64,000 nucleotides of DNA from Sipunculus nudus (taxonomy: Eukaryota; Annelida; Sipuncula; Golfingiida; Sipunculidae). A model generated the notes under the pieces. That model ran no database searches, was not told where the DNA came from, and worked only from the letters and a program-made list of their open reading frames with translations. The position numbers and the translations under genes were made by a program. The DNA is taken from assembly GCA_026874595.1 (NCBI GenBank), contig CM049318.1, positions 8,782,741 through 8,846,740 on the forward strand, given 5' to 3'. Shown in pieces: positions 23,501 through 36,400 of the stretch (the stretch's first letter is position 1; each line of letters starts with the position of its first letter).

Positions 23501-24845
23501 AAAACCTTTAATTTTGCACAATGATAGTAATATGTCAGACTGAAGTCAATAATTTTCTGATCCGAAATAAAATGTCAATGCTGCGCAAAGACATCTCAAT
23601 CCGTCAGTCTAAACATCGTATATTAATCAAAATGGTATAAAACATGGCATTCAGAACGGAGAAAATAAAACCTTAAGAATCAATTCTTACCCAAGACGGA
23701 CCGACCACAGTGACTTTATTTAAGAAATGATTTACAACAATCTGTTCATAAAGGTTATTGTAACACTGTTTCCGGGTCTCAGTTACATGCATTTCTCCGG
23801 GAAAAGTAACAACATTCCTAGGTTAAATGTTTATGATTTGTGCCCTGCAAACGTACAGTCAGTAAAAGGGATAGGGTGTCAGACGAATGACTTATCCCTT
23901 AAAATTAGCATTAACCAGGAGTCAACAATTATCAGCATACATTTCTGATAGTCCACATTATGATCTTTACAATAAAATGTCCACAAAAATGTTAGAATGT
24001 TATATTTGACCTCTCTGGTGCAGATTCTAGGTACATAACAAGTGTACAATTCAATACACAAGACTTTGGTCAGTTGTAAAAAAATGTACATGACGTTTGA
24101 CTTAATAATCTTTTTTTTTCTTGCTGATTTCTTGGTTTGTATAGATTCTAGTTAAGTAATTTGACTGACCGTGGACCCATTTCACCATCACATTTCCATG
24201 ATCATTCCCCCCATTCATTAGAGAGTGCAGACCCAAACAGCAGGTCACTGGCCAGAGGTCTCAGCACTGGTGATAAGGTTTGTGCAAGATATCGGGTTTT
24301 CCAGAATTTTATAAAAAATTAATTTCTAAGGTATTTGAAGGGCAAATTGATGATTAAGGTTGTCTCTTGCCCAAAAGTTTCAATGCCAACTGTTCACCTG
24401 TATGATGGCCCTGAATTTTCTTTATTTTTATTATAATTAATATTAATTTCATACACATCTGTTTCTCTTGTTCTGCAAGGTCACGGAATTTCAAGGTCTA
24501 TTCAAGGAAATTTTCAAAACCTCAATTCAAGCACTTTAAGGCCTTGAAATACATTAACAAGGCCTACAGGCCTAATGCGAACCTGTGCAAAGTTTGGGAG
24601 TATGAATGGAGGTTTATTTTTATCAAATTTAATATTGATCCTTTTAAGTCCTGCATATCTACCTTAGTCATTATGATTTCAGCAAAATGGACATTTCGGA
24701 CCTGCAAGTTTCAGACTAGGACATTTTAAAGCTAGAATATGGGTAGTCGACAAGCGACTATGTGTATCCACAGAAATCGGAGTGGGACGGGTGAAGTGAG
24801 GCATGGATTAAATGGCAAGGGGAATAGAGTGAGGTGTGTTGCATA
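20594..24845. other. Upstream region of M-Ras and intergenic sequence
   Basis: Should contain the M-Ras promoter and any 5' UTR exon. A CRE-like TGACGTCT lies at about 21105 and CCAAT boxes on both strands near 21050-21100; none is proof of a promoter. The rest is AT-rich with (AC)n near 22446. No gene recognised. Confidence 0.5.
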
Positions 24846-25740
24846 TTAGCATGGATGTCTGCAGCGTAAACGTGAATGTATGTGGTGCCACCTGTCATAA
24901 AATCGAGAAAATTGTCCAGGATGTATAAACCTGCAAAATTTCAGGTGGATAAGTCAAACCACTGCTGAGATATGACCGATTTTATCCCAAGGCAGATGAA
25001 CAGATGGACGGTGTTCATAAGTGGTTGCAGGTGGCGCCACCAGTTTTGCTTATGATGAAGAGCTATGTGAGATGTATACACAAGCAAAATTTTGGCCCAA
25101 TCGGTCAAACGGTTCCCAAAATATGAGCTTGGATGTCTGCAGAGTAAACCTGAATGTAGGTGGCGCCACCTGTCATAAAATCGAGAAAGCTGTCCAGGAT
25201 GTATAAACCTGCAAAATTTCAGGTGGATAAGTCAAACCACTGCTGAGATATGAGTGATATTATCCCAAGGCAGAAGAACAGATGGACGCTGTGCAAAAAT
25301 GGTTGCAGGTGGCGCCACCAGTTTTGCCTATGACGAAGAGCTATGTGAGATCTATACACATGCAAAATTTTGGCCCAATCAGTCAAACGGTTCCCGAGAT
25401 ATGAGCTTGGATGTCTGCAGAGTAAACCTGAATGTAGGTGGCGCCACCTGTCATAAAATCGAGAAAGCTGTCCAGGATGTATAAACCTGCAAAATTTCAG
25501 GTGGATAAGTCAAACCACTGCTGAGATATGAGTGATATTATCCCAAGGCAGATGAACAGATGGACGCTGTGCATAAGTGGTTGCAGGTGGGGCCACCATT
25601 TTTAGTGTATGTTATAAAGCTATCAAAAGGCTACATTTGTGCAAAATTTTTAGCCTGATCGGTCAAATGGTTCCCTGAGATATGCAGGTTTATGTGTGGA
25701 AACAGACGCATAAATGGACGCTGGGCAGCAAGGAAAGGTC
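24846..25740. repeat. 278-bp tandem array with two palindromes per unit
   Basis: About three copies with a 278-bp period (GGTTGCAG at 25023, 25301 and 25579). Each full unit has two exact GGTGGCGCCACC palindromes, at 25030, 25159, 25308 and 25437, alternately 129 and 149 bp apart. Between them are CAAAATTTTGGCCCAAT and GTCAAACCACTGCTGAGAT. Two short open frames (25021-25206, 25254-25484) are the same unit read twice and are not called genes. Confidence 0.9.
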
Positions 25741-26229
25741 AGAGGTCAACCAAAAAAAAAAGGGCGCAGCAGTTCACATGTGACATGATGATAAACCCGA
25801 TTCACTTAGATGCAAACCAAGTTTTTTCAAACAGTTGAAAGATATAGTTCCAATAATCTGGGAATTCTGCATCTAAACATTGTGTCTAGACGTCTGGACG
25901 CTGTGACACATTGTCTAGACACCCCCCCCCCCCCCCCCCCGAGCCAGGTTGGTTGCCATGGTGATGTCTGGACCGAACCTGTTTGTACTGAGTGATCACT
26001 TGACTTTGCTGCTGAAACTCAGCATGAAGTCAAATCTGTTTTCAAATACAGAAAGCCTTTTTCAATTGGCTACAATGCTTTTTTAAAACTGTATTAACCC
26101 AATCTATTCTTATATAACTGGCAGAACCCTACCATAGAATAATTCTTGTAAAGTTTAAACCAATCAGCTGAACAGTTTCATCATAAATCAGTGTATAAGC
26201 TAGAAGAGTTTAAAATAACATTTTCTCAT

Positions 26230-27175
26230 GTCAAAACCACATCAATGTAGGTGGCGCCACCAATACCTCAAAATCATATATGACATACTGTGGTTGCCTT
26301 ATTGTTCGCGAGGGCTTTAATTTCGCGATATTCGCGAATGGGAAATAATCGCAAAAATGAAACCCTTGGGAATAATCGGCCAATTGAGAATGTCCATCTT
26401 ATTTAGTGTAATCAATACTTGTATGGTAATAGGTTAGAACTGAGGGAATTTTTTAATAAACTACATCCTTGCAGGTAAAGGGAAATTTAAACCTTAAATT
26501 TGAACTAAACCACCTATGCTGTGTGTACTGGCCCATCATTATATAAGAAAATGTCACAAACTCATGACTTATTCTTATTTTATAATACACACAGGTATAT
26601 AGTTTTGCCAAAGATTTGATATAGGTTCTGGTGAGATCGCAAAAATGAAACCCTCGCAAAACATTAAAAATGGAAAAATCGTGAAATTTCAGCCTCGCGA
26701 ATATGAAGCCAACCACAGTATGTGAGAAACATTGGTATAAAATTTGGTGATTATAGCTCTAGCTGTTTCTGAGATTTTAATTTTAGTGTGCTCTTTTGGA
26801 CAGATGAGCAAGTATAACCTCCTGTAATTCGGCCAAAAATCTCCAAACTGGAACCATTCGAACAAACTTGAGAGAGATTGTTCCAGGGATCATTTCTGTG
26901 AAATATTGGACAATTTGGCTGGACAGTTTCAGAGAAGAAGATTATTAAAGGTTTTTAAGCTTTTTCTCTATAAAATCTAAATTAAGATAGATACCCAATA
27001 ATAAGCTCCAGGGCACCAAGTTTCACATGTGACGAATTCTTACATGTAATTTGGAGCTGCTAGCTCCGACAGTTTCTGACTTACAGCCATAGACGGCGGA
27101 AAGCCAGCCCTGGACGGCGGACAGCTGATGGATGATGCTGCCCCATCGCATAAGCTCACAGGTTCACTAAAAAAG
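26230..27175. repeat. Palindrome-family repeat ending in GGACGG...CTAAAAAAG tail
   Basis: Exact palindrome at 26250-26261, then sequence homologous to 52130-53745 (TTTGGTGATTATAGCTCTAG; CAAACTTGAGAGAGATTGTT) and an end GCATAAGCTCACAGGTTCAC plus TAAAAAAG at about 27152-27173. It is interrupted by a TA-flanked MITE at 26288-26718. Confidence 0.8.
26288..26718. mobile_element. TA-flanked MITE with CTGTGGTTG termini (431 bp)
   Basis: Left end CTGTGGTTGCCTTATTGTTC, right end (reversed) CTGTGGTTGGCTTCATATTC, both continuing with GCGAGG and then CGCGA-rich sequence. TA lies on both sides (26286-26287 and 26719-26720), the target duplication of Tc1/mariner-type elements. No transposase. ATCGCAAAAATGAAACCCT occurs near both ends in the same orientation. 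A second, incomplete copy starts at 49564. Confidence 0.8.
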
Positions 27176-27292
27176 TTACGGAATTTAAGTAAGTTGAAAC
27201 CATGGACTCGCAAACTCTCAGTCTTTAACCTTCCCACAAGACTTAAATCTACAAATGATAAATACAAAAACTCCATAGTAGACACAGACAGG

Positions 27293-27298
27293 TTTATT
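27293..27298 (-). terminator. Candidate polyadenylation signal (PSMB3)
   Basis: TTTATT on the plus strand, AATAAA on the gene strand, 62 bp beyond the PSMB3 stop: a good position for a short 3' UTR. Confidence 0.6.
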
Positions 27299-27359
27299 AT
27301 ATACATTTTATCAACTGTATTTTTTTTTATCAGGAAGGGAATGAGTGCTGCTCCATGAA

Positions 27360-27408
27360 CTAGTCCATGCGGGCTTTCAGTGTTCTGGTGGTCACCTTGT
27401 CTTTCTCT
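27360..27408 (-). CDS. PSMB3: PSMB3 last exon
   Basis: 49 nt after [24 protein letters not shown] and TAG. It is separated from exon 5 by an 8.2-kb intron holding the 29-bp satellite and the nested hAT block. Confidence 0.94.
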
Positions 27409-30400
27409 CTGTAACAATAAATGACATGAATCAATTTACATCACACATTCAAATCCTTTTTACAAGTACACCACCAATGCTATTGTGTTCCCTGAGATCT
27501 TAGATGGCTGTGACATAAAGCTGTTTAAGAAAATTGATGCTTTGATAATGATGTGAAAACTTGTACAGTGAAATGTCACCTGCCAAGCACCCAGCTTTCA
27601 CGATCAACCCACTAAGACCACCACTTTTTTGGTCGAGGACTTCAAATTTCACAATGTTTATTTTCAGTAGGTTAGCAACTTAATAGGCTTATATAGAAGC
27701 AGGTACAAAATCAAAAGGTGATAGACTTTTTTTACGTAAAAATTACCAAAGAAAGTCAATTTTAAAATCATAACAGGTTAAAACAGTGTGAAGCAAAGGT
27801 TTTTGTTTTGGGGTGATTCTCTGTGTGTTCACACATGAAACGTATCTGAAAATGGTTTCTTGCATTTTAATGAAATGTGTCATGTATGTAATTGTTGTGA
27901 ATGTGAAATTCAAAAATCCTATTACTGATCCTAATGCAAATAAATCATAGTATGGGTGTGTTTTGGCAGTATTGTTAACATGATTACACACCTTACTACA
28001 AAGTGCAATCAGAACATGTGTCTCTGATATGTGACTACATGAACATGTGTCTCTGATATGTGACTACATGAACACGTGTCTCTGATATGTGACTACATGA
28101 ACATGTGTCTCTGATATGTGACTACATGAACATGTGTCTCTGATATGTGACTACATGAACATGTGTCTCTGATATGTGACTACATGAACATGTGTCTCTG
28201 ATATGTGACTACATGAACATGTGTCTCTGATATGTGACTACATGAACATGTGTCTCTGATATGTGACTACATGAACACGTGTCTCTGATATGTGACTACA
28301 TGAACATGTGTCTCTGATATGTGACTACATGAACATGTGTCTCTGATATATGACTACATGAACATGTGTCTCTGATATGTGACTACATGAACATGTGTCT
28401 CTGATATGTGACTACATGAACATGTGTCTCTGATATGTGACTACATGAACATGTGTCTCTGATATGTGACTACATGAACATGTGTCTCTGATATGTGACT
28501 ACATGAACATGTGTCTCTGATATGTGACTACATGAACACGTGTCTCTGATATGTGACTACATGAACATGTGTCTCTGATATGTGACTACATGAACACGTG
28601 TCTCTGATATGTGACTACATGAACACGTGTCTCTGATATGTGACTACATGAACACGTGTCTCTGATATGTGACTACATGAACATGTGTCTCTGATATGTG
28701 ACTACATGAACATGTGTCTCTGATATGTGACTACATGAACATGTGTCTCTGATATGTGACTACATGAACATGTGTCTCTGATATGTGACTACATGAACAT
28801 GTGTCTCTGATATGTGACTACATGAACATGTGTCTCTGATATGTGACTACATGAACACGTGTCTCTGATATGTGACTACATGAACATGTGTCTCTGATAT
28901 GTGACTACATGAACATGTGTCTCTGATATGTGACTACATGAACATGTGTCTCTGATATGTGACTACATGAACATGTGTCTCTGATATGTGACTACATGAA
29001 CATGTGTCTCTGATATGTGACTACATGAACATGTGTCTCTGATATGTGACTACATGAACACGTGTCTCTGATATGTGACTACATGAACATGTGTCTCTGA
29101 TATGTGACTACATGAACATGTGTCTCTGATATGTGACTACATGAACACTTGTCTCTGATATGTGACTACATGTATTAAACAAATCACAGTCACATGGAAT
29201 ATGGGAGGCATGGAATGTTTGATGATGTGAGAGTTCTCCAAACTTCAGGCATCAGAGATCCCAAAGTATCCTCAGGACACACAAACAGGTGCAACAAAAA
29301 AATTATGAAAGGTGGCACCATCAGTCTTTTGTATCAGATCAAGCTTTCAATGATTTTTTTACATGCAACACTTCGGGCTGATGTGCAGGGTTGGGGTCAA
29401 ATAAGTATTTGTATTTAAATACATAAGTATGTATTTGTATTTGTTTTGTGCGAAATGATAATATTTGTATTTGTATTTGATCTCAACATCTGATGTATCT
29501 GATTGAATACTGTACAAATACATATGTATAAATACATATTCATATCTGCCATAATTTAAAAAAAAAAAAACTGGATATTTCTTGGCACCTTAGGTGCCAT
29601 AGTATCCCCAGATAATTGTCCCCCCCCCCCTCCATAAGATGCATCTAACCTGTAAGTTTGGTGACTGTACCAACAATGTTTTTTTGAGTTATTGCCATAA
29701 TTTCATTTTAACATTATTGCTGCTGTGACCTTGAAAAAATGTATCAAGGTCATCCATCTTCAAATTTGACCTAGCCGTTGATAAGATGCATCAAACTTGT
29801 GGGTTTGGTGACTGCACCTCAAATTCTTACAAAGTTATTCCGTTTACACATAATTTTAGCAAGAAAACAACATAAGGTGGCACCACCTGTTTTCTGCAGA
29901 AAACAATGCTATCAAAGATCTTGTGTCAATATGATTTTGGACCAATCCATGCATCCCTCAGTGAGATATTAAAGTTAACAACATTTCAGCATTATTGCCT
30001 CTGTGACCTTGAAAAATGCATCAAGGTAATCCATATTCGAACTTTGCCTAGCCCTTGGTAAGATGCAGCTAAACTGTAGGTTTGGTGACTGTACCACAAA
30101 TTCTTTTTGAGTTATTGCCCTAATATCATTTTAGCATAATCGCAGCTGTGACCTTGAAACAAGGGACCTATGGGTCACTGTGCTCAGCTGACGTTAACCT
30201 TGAAGGTAAAAATCTAAAATAATATCAAATGGAGATAAAGTGTAAGAGGAAGAGGTAATAAAGGCCATGGTTGGTTTATATGATTGGTTTGTATTGATGA
30301 GCAAGAAATTGTTGCAAAAAATATTTTGTGACCTGACCATGTGTTTCCTAATGTTGAAACTAAAGCATGTGAGCAGTTTGTGAACAAATGATCTGTACTA

Positions 30401-33400
30401 TTACCATGATCATTAGTTGGTTTTTCGATTAACTGTTGACATTTCAGTAGTTTACACATTTGTTCAATTAAATCTATTTTTTGTATAATATATATTATTA
30501 AATATATATGTATTTTTTTTAATGAAATGTATACAGTTGAAATATAGCTAATTAAAAACATAAAACAGGGCAAACAAAGCCTGATCTCAAATTCTGCTGA
30601 GGCAGGAAAATAATGAACAAATGTTTGTATTAAATCCTCATTTTTTTATCACATCAATTATTTTCTAGTTTAAGTTTATATTTCTATACATTTCCAATTT
30701 AACATATATATCTGAATATAAAAGTTGATTCATAATTCTCAATTGCATCATCATAAATCTCAATCTTGTCAGATAACATGCATACAAATGTTTATTTATT
30801 TTTTACCACAAAAATATATCTTTTAAATCTGCAAAACAATAAATATCTAAAAATAATACTTGATTTAGATTTCACAATTTTTAATTGTGTCTTTATTTAT
30901 CCATAATGTGCTTCATATTTTATAATAATTTAAGCATACTGATGGGTTCAATTATATTTGTTAAAATCATTTAAAAAAAATTTTGATTTCTTTAAAAATG
31001 CTACATTACACAACATTGCATCTTCTGGATTACACCTTGAATTATTTTTTCAAGGAAAGTTTTTGCATATCGGAGTGGAAACAGCATTACAATTAAGGAG
31101 ATACAGTGAAAACAATAACAATTACCGCATAACACTTGGTGGGTTTGCGGGGGGGGGGGGGGGGGGGGGGGGGAGATTGGGGTGGTGGTGATATGAGAAT
31201 AACTGTACACCTGTCACAGCAGGGGATCTCCCCCAGTGACTGTAACAAATCAGAAACCCGGGCATAGCTGACTTCCAGTGACCTGGAGTGGGACCCTGCA
31301 TCTGTAATCAAAGCAAGTGACTACAGAAACCATTTGAAAAGCTAAGAGAAAATGGCCCAGCTTAAATGAACCTCTGTAAATTATAGAATAATGGACATGA
31401 GCTAAAGCATATAGACTGTGTAATAAATGAAACCTTTGGCCTGAAACCATTTAGTGATGCACCAAAGGAAAAAATGGGCCTACGGTAAGTGTCATATAAA
31501 AGTTCCATTTCATAAACAAATAATGTGTGAAGGTAATTAAGTTTTCAAAAGTTAAATATATGGCCATATGAGTTAAAAATTAATCCCACAAAGTTTGACC
31601 AATATTCCTAATTTTAAAAACTAGGTTTAACAGTGTTATTCACACCTAGGCCCCGCCAACTTTAAGAGATATGAATGAAATGCTACCAAGTATTTATATC
31701 TTCTTAAATCTTGTCAGTTAGCACTTACATTAGGTCCTAATATTTTATCATATTTGAATATTAGGATTAAATTCCTGAAAATTTTTTTCTTTTAAATAAA
31801 AAAAATTGTCCATGTCTCGACAAAAAGAATTTTTTTAACATAAAAATTATAAGCTTTGTCTTGTATATTTGTCCTGTGTATCGAAGCGGTGGGTCAGGGA
31901 GGGGTCTCTGTTGTTACTGTTCATCGCTGAAAAAATGTGAAATTATAAGATTCATCTTGTTTAGCATACACGTCTGTCAACAGAATGGGGTGGGGGGGGG
32001 GGGGGGGTGGAAGGCTCCCTGTGGTATTTATGCTGGCAGCCTGATCAAGCTCAACAAGAGAGAGGGCTTGCCGGAGTGATGGGATTACATAATAGCCTGG
32101 GGAGCATTGAGAGTTGCACTGAATGACCTACAGTGACCTCAGTGGACTGCTTGACAATGTAAGGGAATACAACAAGAGCCTCCAAAAAAATTCTATAACT
32201 AGCCTAATTTTGCAGTTTTTATTTTCAAATTTCAGATTTTAACAGATTAAATCCTTATGTGTACATGCTGTGAAAATAACATCCACAGTACTAACAGGAA
32301 ATAATCGTGCCGTGGCCAAAGTTGGGCAAAATTTAAGGTACTGATTTTATATTTATGCTAATAACTTAAAAAAAATGCTTTTTTCAGATCTAATTTTCGG
32401 TATACAATTGAATCTTGATTAAATGATGTTATATTCCTGAAAAAAAAGTCTCAGCCATTCTTATTTTAAGTGAGTAAATATATATCCTGATTTTTTACAA
32501 GGTGCATTATGTTTGGGCCTATAACTTCAACAAATTATGCAATACTGACCAAAATTTTGGTATGTACATAGGAAATGTATGGAAGAATATGAATATTTAC
32601 AATTACATCTAACATTATGCCAATTTTTGGATTACCAGGTAAACAAAAGTAGGGTCATTATGCTAGAAAATACGAATACATTAAGGCTTCTAAAGAACTT
32701 CAATAGCTAGACTAATTTATAAGCTTATACTTACAAATTCAAAATTTATCAGATTAAATCCACATGTAAACTGGCTGTGAAAATTAAATCAAATGTACTT
32801 ATAAGAAAAAAAACGTGACATGGTCAAATTTAGGCAAAATTTAAGGTACCAATTTTTTATTTTTGCTATTATTTTAAAAAATTTAACAGATTTTGATCTA
32901 ATTTTGGGTATACAATTTAATTTTGATTAATTAAAGATATATTACTGGAAAAAAGTCCATAGCTTTAAAATGTTTTGTTTTAAGTGATCAAATATCTTTC
33001 CTGATTTTTTACAAAATGCATTATGTTTGAGCCCATAACTTTTTTTAAATCATACAATACAGACCTAATTTCTGACATGTACACAGGAACTATATAGAGG
33101 AATATTTATGGTAAATATGAGGAAAAACAGGTGAGTGTTTCGTAGTTAGGCTGTCCTGAAATGTGAAAATTTCATGAAAAATGATTTTCTCATGACAAAT
33201 ACACATGTACAGACTTTTTTTCGCAAAATTTTTGGTGTGTGGGCAGATAATGACCAGTTACAGAACGAGTTCTCGTTTCATCCCGGTTGACCTACTTTTA
33301 ACCGTTTTACGGCTCCTAAACTCAGGAAGCATTTGGTGGATTGTTATGAAACATGGTATATACCTCTCCAATTTAAATTTATAAATGATTATCAACTTTT

Positions 33401-36400
33401 GCTAATATTCTAGTTTCCCAGATACTGGCCTAATGTTTGGTCTGTGGGCGCATAATGACCACTTACAGATAAATAAATATGAGGAAAAACAGATGAGTGG
33501 TTTCAATATTAGGCAGTCCTGAAGTGTGAAAATAGGTTTTTAATAAAAAATTGAGGTTTTTCCTTAATTTCTCAAAGGAACAAAGTTGCAAAGACCCAGT
33601 TTTCGGCTTGGTAGGAGATCTTGGGGACATCTAACATTATGCCGAATTTTGGATTCCTAGGTCTTACGGTTTCAAAACGTGCCACATCTACGGACGGACG
33701 GACGGACGACGGACAATGGACCATGACTATAGCTCAGATGACTTATAGTCAGCTGAGCTAAAAATGCATCAAGGTCATCCATGTTCGAACTTGACCTAGC
33801 CGTTGATAAGATGCATCAAACCAGAGGGTTTGGTGACTGTACCTCAAATTCTTACAAAGTTATTGCGTTAACATCATTTTAACAAGAAAACAACATAAAG
33901 TGGCACCAGCTGTCTTCTGCAAAAGACAAAGCTATCCAAGATCTTCGGCCACTTTGATTTTTGGATCATTCTATATATCCCTTACTGAGATATTAATGAT
34001 GTTGTGTGAATTTCACCAAATATGGGAAAAATTAAGGTCAAGGCCACTCTCATAGGAAAGGCCATGACCCCAATTTAAATAAACATCATCCCATAACCAA
34101 TATCTATGTATATGAATAATATAAAAGAAATCTGTCCATTAGTTTTTGACTTATAATGCTCACAGTAGTTTCAAGTGGCAATTTCGGGGGTATTAAAAGG
34201 CACGAAAACAAGTAAAGAATAATAGGTGGTGCCACCAGTTTCTGGAACATGACAACCCTATCCATGATCTTCAATTGCTTGATTTTGGGATCAATCCATG
34301 CTAGATTTCTTGAGATATTTAAGAATTTGTGTGATTTTCCCAAAAATTTGACTTATTCAAGGTCAAGGACACTTTCCTAGTAAAGGTTATGACCTTATTT
34401 TTAATAGGCGTCGTCCTCTCACCCATATCTATACATATACCAAGTTTGGTAAAGATCCATGATATATTTTTTGAGTTATCGCGCCAACAAGATTTATATG
34501 AGTTGGCGGCGGCGGCAGCGGGACCGGCATGAAAACATAGTATCCCTCGACTTTGTCTGGGGATACAATTAACTACTACATAACTTCTGAACAAAACAAA
34601 AGACCGCATCAAGTCAGGTGTTTCACTTCTCCCTGAGACATTATGAAAATTTATGGTGCTGAAAACTTATAAAAATTCTGTATAACCAATACATTTGCGT
34701 ATTTGTAATTTTATTTGTATTTGATGTTCTGTATTTGTATTTGTCTTCAGTCACTCATATTTGTATTTGTGCGGGACCAGCTATTGTATTTATATTTGTA
34801 TTTGTATATGGCACAATGTATTTGACCACCCTGCTGATGTGTCAGATCACTCCTGAGATATGTGCTATATATAGATATATAGATGATGCCCCCAGTTTTG
34901 TAAGAAAACTATTTAAAATGGGTGAACATGCACAGTTTAAGGCTGGTACATCAAACCACTCCTGAAATTTGTATTATTTTCACCTAAAACACATATTCAG
35001 ATGGATACTATACAGAAACAATAGTAGGTGGTGCCAATAATCTTGTGAGATCTCAATAATCTCAAGATCTAAAGTCTATGATCATAACAATTTGTCGGGC
35101 AATACATCAAACCACTACTGAGGTAAGTGTTGGGATGTGTTCTACAAATATATGAATACAGATGGCACCACCACATTTTTGTATGAGATAAAGCTTTCTA
35201 AGATCTTTAATTTATATAGACATGAAAAATTTCAAACTGATATGTCAAACAACTCCTGAGATATATGCCATATTCACCCACAAGAGACAGATGGATGCCG
35301 CAAGAAAATATATTTTATGAAAAAGGGTTATGGTCTATCAATCTTTGTCAGGCGCCAGTTCCTTATAATAATGTCAAGTTCCAGAAAACCCCATCTAGTT
35401 GAACAGAGAAGTTCCCAAGAAACATATGCTGCAACAATGGCTGTGGGTGTGTAAGGTTTGTTTTATATAAAATGGTATTATTTACTTAAAAATCAGAAAT
35501 AAAACCTTTAAAAAGGGGCCCCTGCAGCCAATAAATACCAGTAACTGAAACACACACTGATAACTTACATGATGTGGACAACAGCTCCCCACCCTGACAC
35601 AGCATCACGGTCAACTGCATTCAGCAAAGCTTGAGAGATACACTCAAACAAATCATCTGGTCCCTGCAAAAAATAAAATATATCATATGATCCTGAGAGA
35701 TACACTTTACCAAATCATCTGGTACCTGCACCAAAAAAAATATATCATATGATCTTGAGAGATACACTTTACCTAATCATCTGGTACCTGCACATAAATA
35801 AACTGACATATTATATATTATTTTGAGTGATTATACTAAAAATATGTGGCCTCAGCATACAGATAAACTAACATATCACTTATTTCCTGTGAAAACACAC
35901 TTGAAAAATCATTCTGTGAAAATTTGCTCCTTTTGACAACTGTTTTCTAATTAAATATTTCTTGCTCTCCCCTTACAGTCTATCACAAAAACTGATTTTA
36001 TATTATGTCATGTATTTTGAATGATTATACTAAAAATATGTGGCCTCAGCATACAGACAAATTAACATATCACTTATTTCCTGTGAAAACACACTTGAAA
36101 AATCATTCTGTGAAATTTGCTCCTTTTGAAAACTGTTTTCTAATAAATATTTCTTGCTCTCCACTTACAGTCTATCACAAAAACTGATTTTATATTATGT
36201 CATGCATCTTAACTAAGGCTAAATGTTTTTATCAGAGTATTATGAACTAAAGAATGGACAAATTTGGATAAATGTATAACAGGTAAACACCCAAATTTTA
36301 TAAATTTTTAGAGATCTCATACCATGTCCGGTTCCCATAGCGACTCGCACATGCCGTACATTTGTTCTGTGCAGGTGCCACTGACGACAAAGTCATCTGT

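Larger units (their letters stand above)
29590..34568. repeat. 5-kb palindrome-family block nested in the hAT element
   Basis: Left edge ATAGTATCCCCAGATAATTG; right edge (reversed) TTGTATCCCCAGACAAAGTC. Similar ends occur at 17042 and 56267, so this looks like a composite element with GTATCCCCAG ends, possibly several copies. It contains modules with GGTGGCACCACC-like cores, TCAAGGTCA motifs, an AT-rich non-repetitive part (30.2-32.1 kb), a G25 tract (31149-31173), a 508-bp tandem pair and a hairpin tail at 33730-33760. Confidence 0.65.
29386..34833. mobile_element. hAT-type nonautonomous element split by a nested repeat block
   Basis: Left end CAGGGTTGGGGTCAAATA, right end (reversed) CAGGGTGGTCAAATA. 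CTGATGTG flanks both ends (29378-29385 and 34834-34841). CAGGG termini and an 8-bp target duplication are typical of hAT elements. Both terminal arms (29386-29570 and 34680-34833) are rich in TATTTG repeats. No transposase was recognised. The middle 5 kb is a different repeat block inserted later. Confidence 0.75.

Noticed and set aside
25021-25484. Two similar small genes (61 and 76 codons)
   Set aside because: They are the same 278-bp repeat unit read twice; the only shared motif is the palindrome translated.
28013-29172. CRISPR array
   Set aside because: Repeats are directly adjacent with no unique spacers, in an animal intron.
33720-33766. Helitron 3' end
   Set aside because: There is a hairpin near the end, but no CTRR terminus and no Rep/helicase sequence; left as an unnamed family tail.
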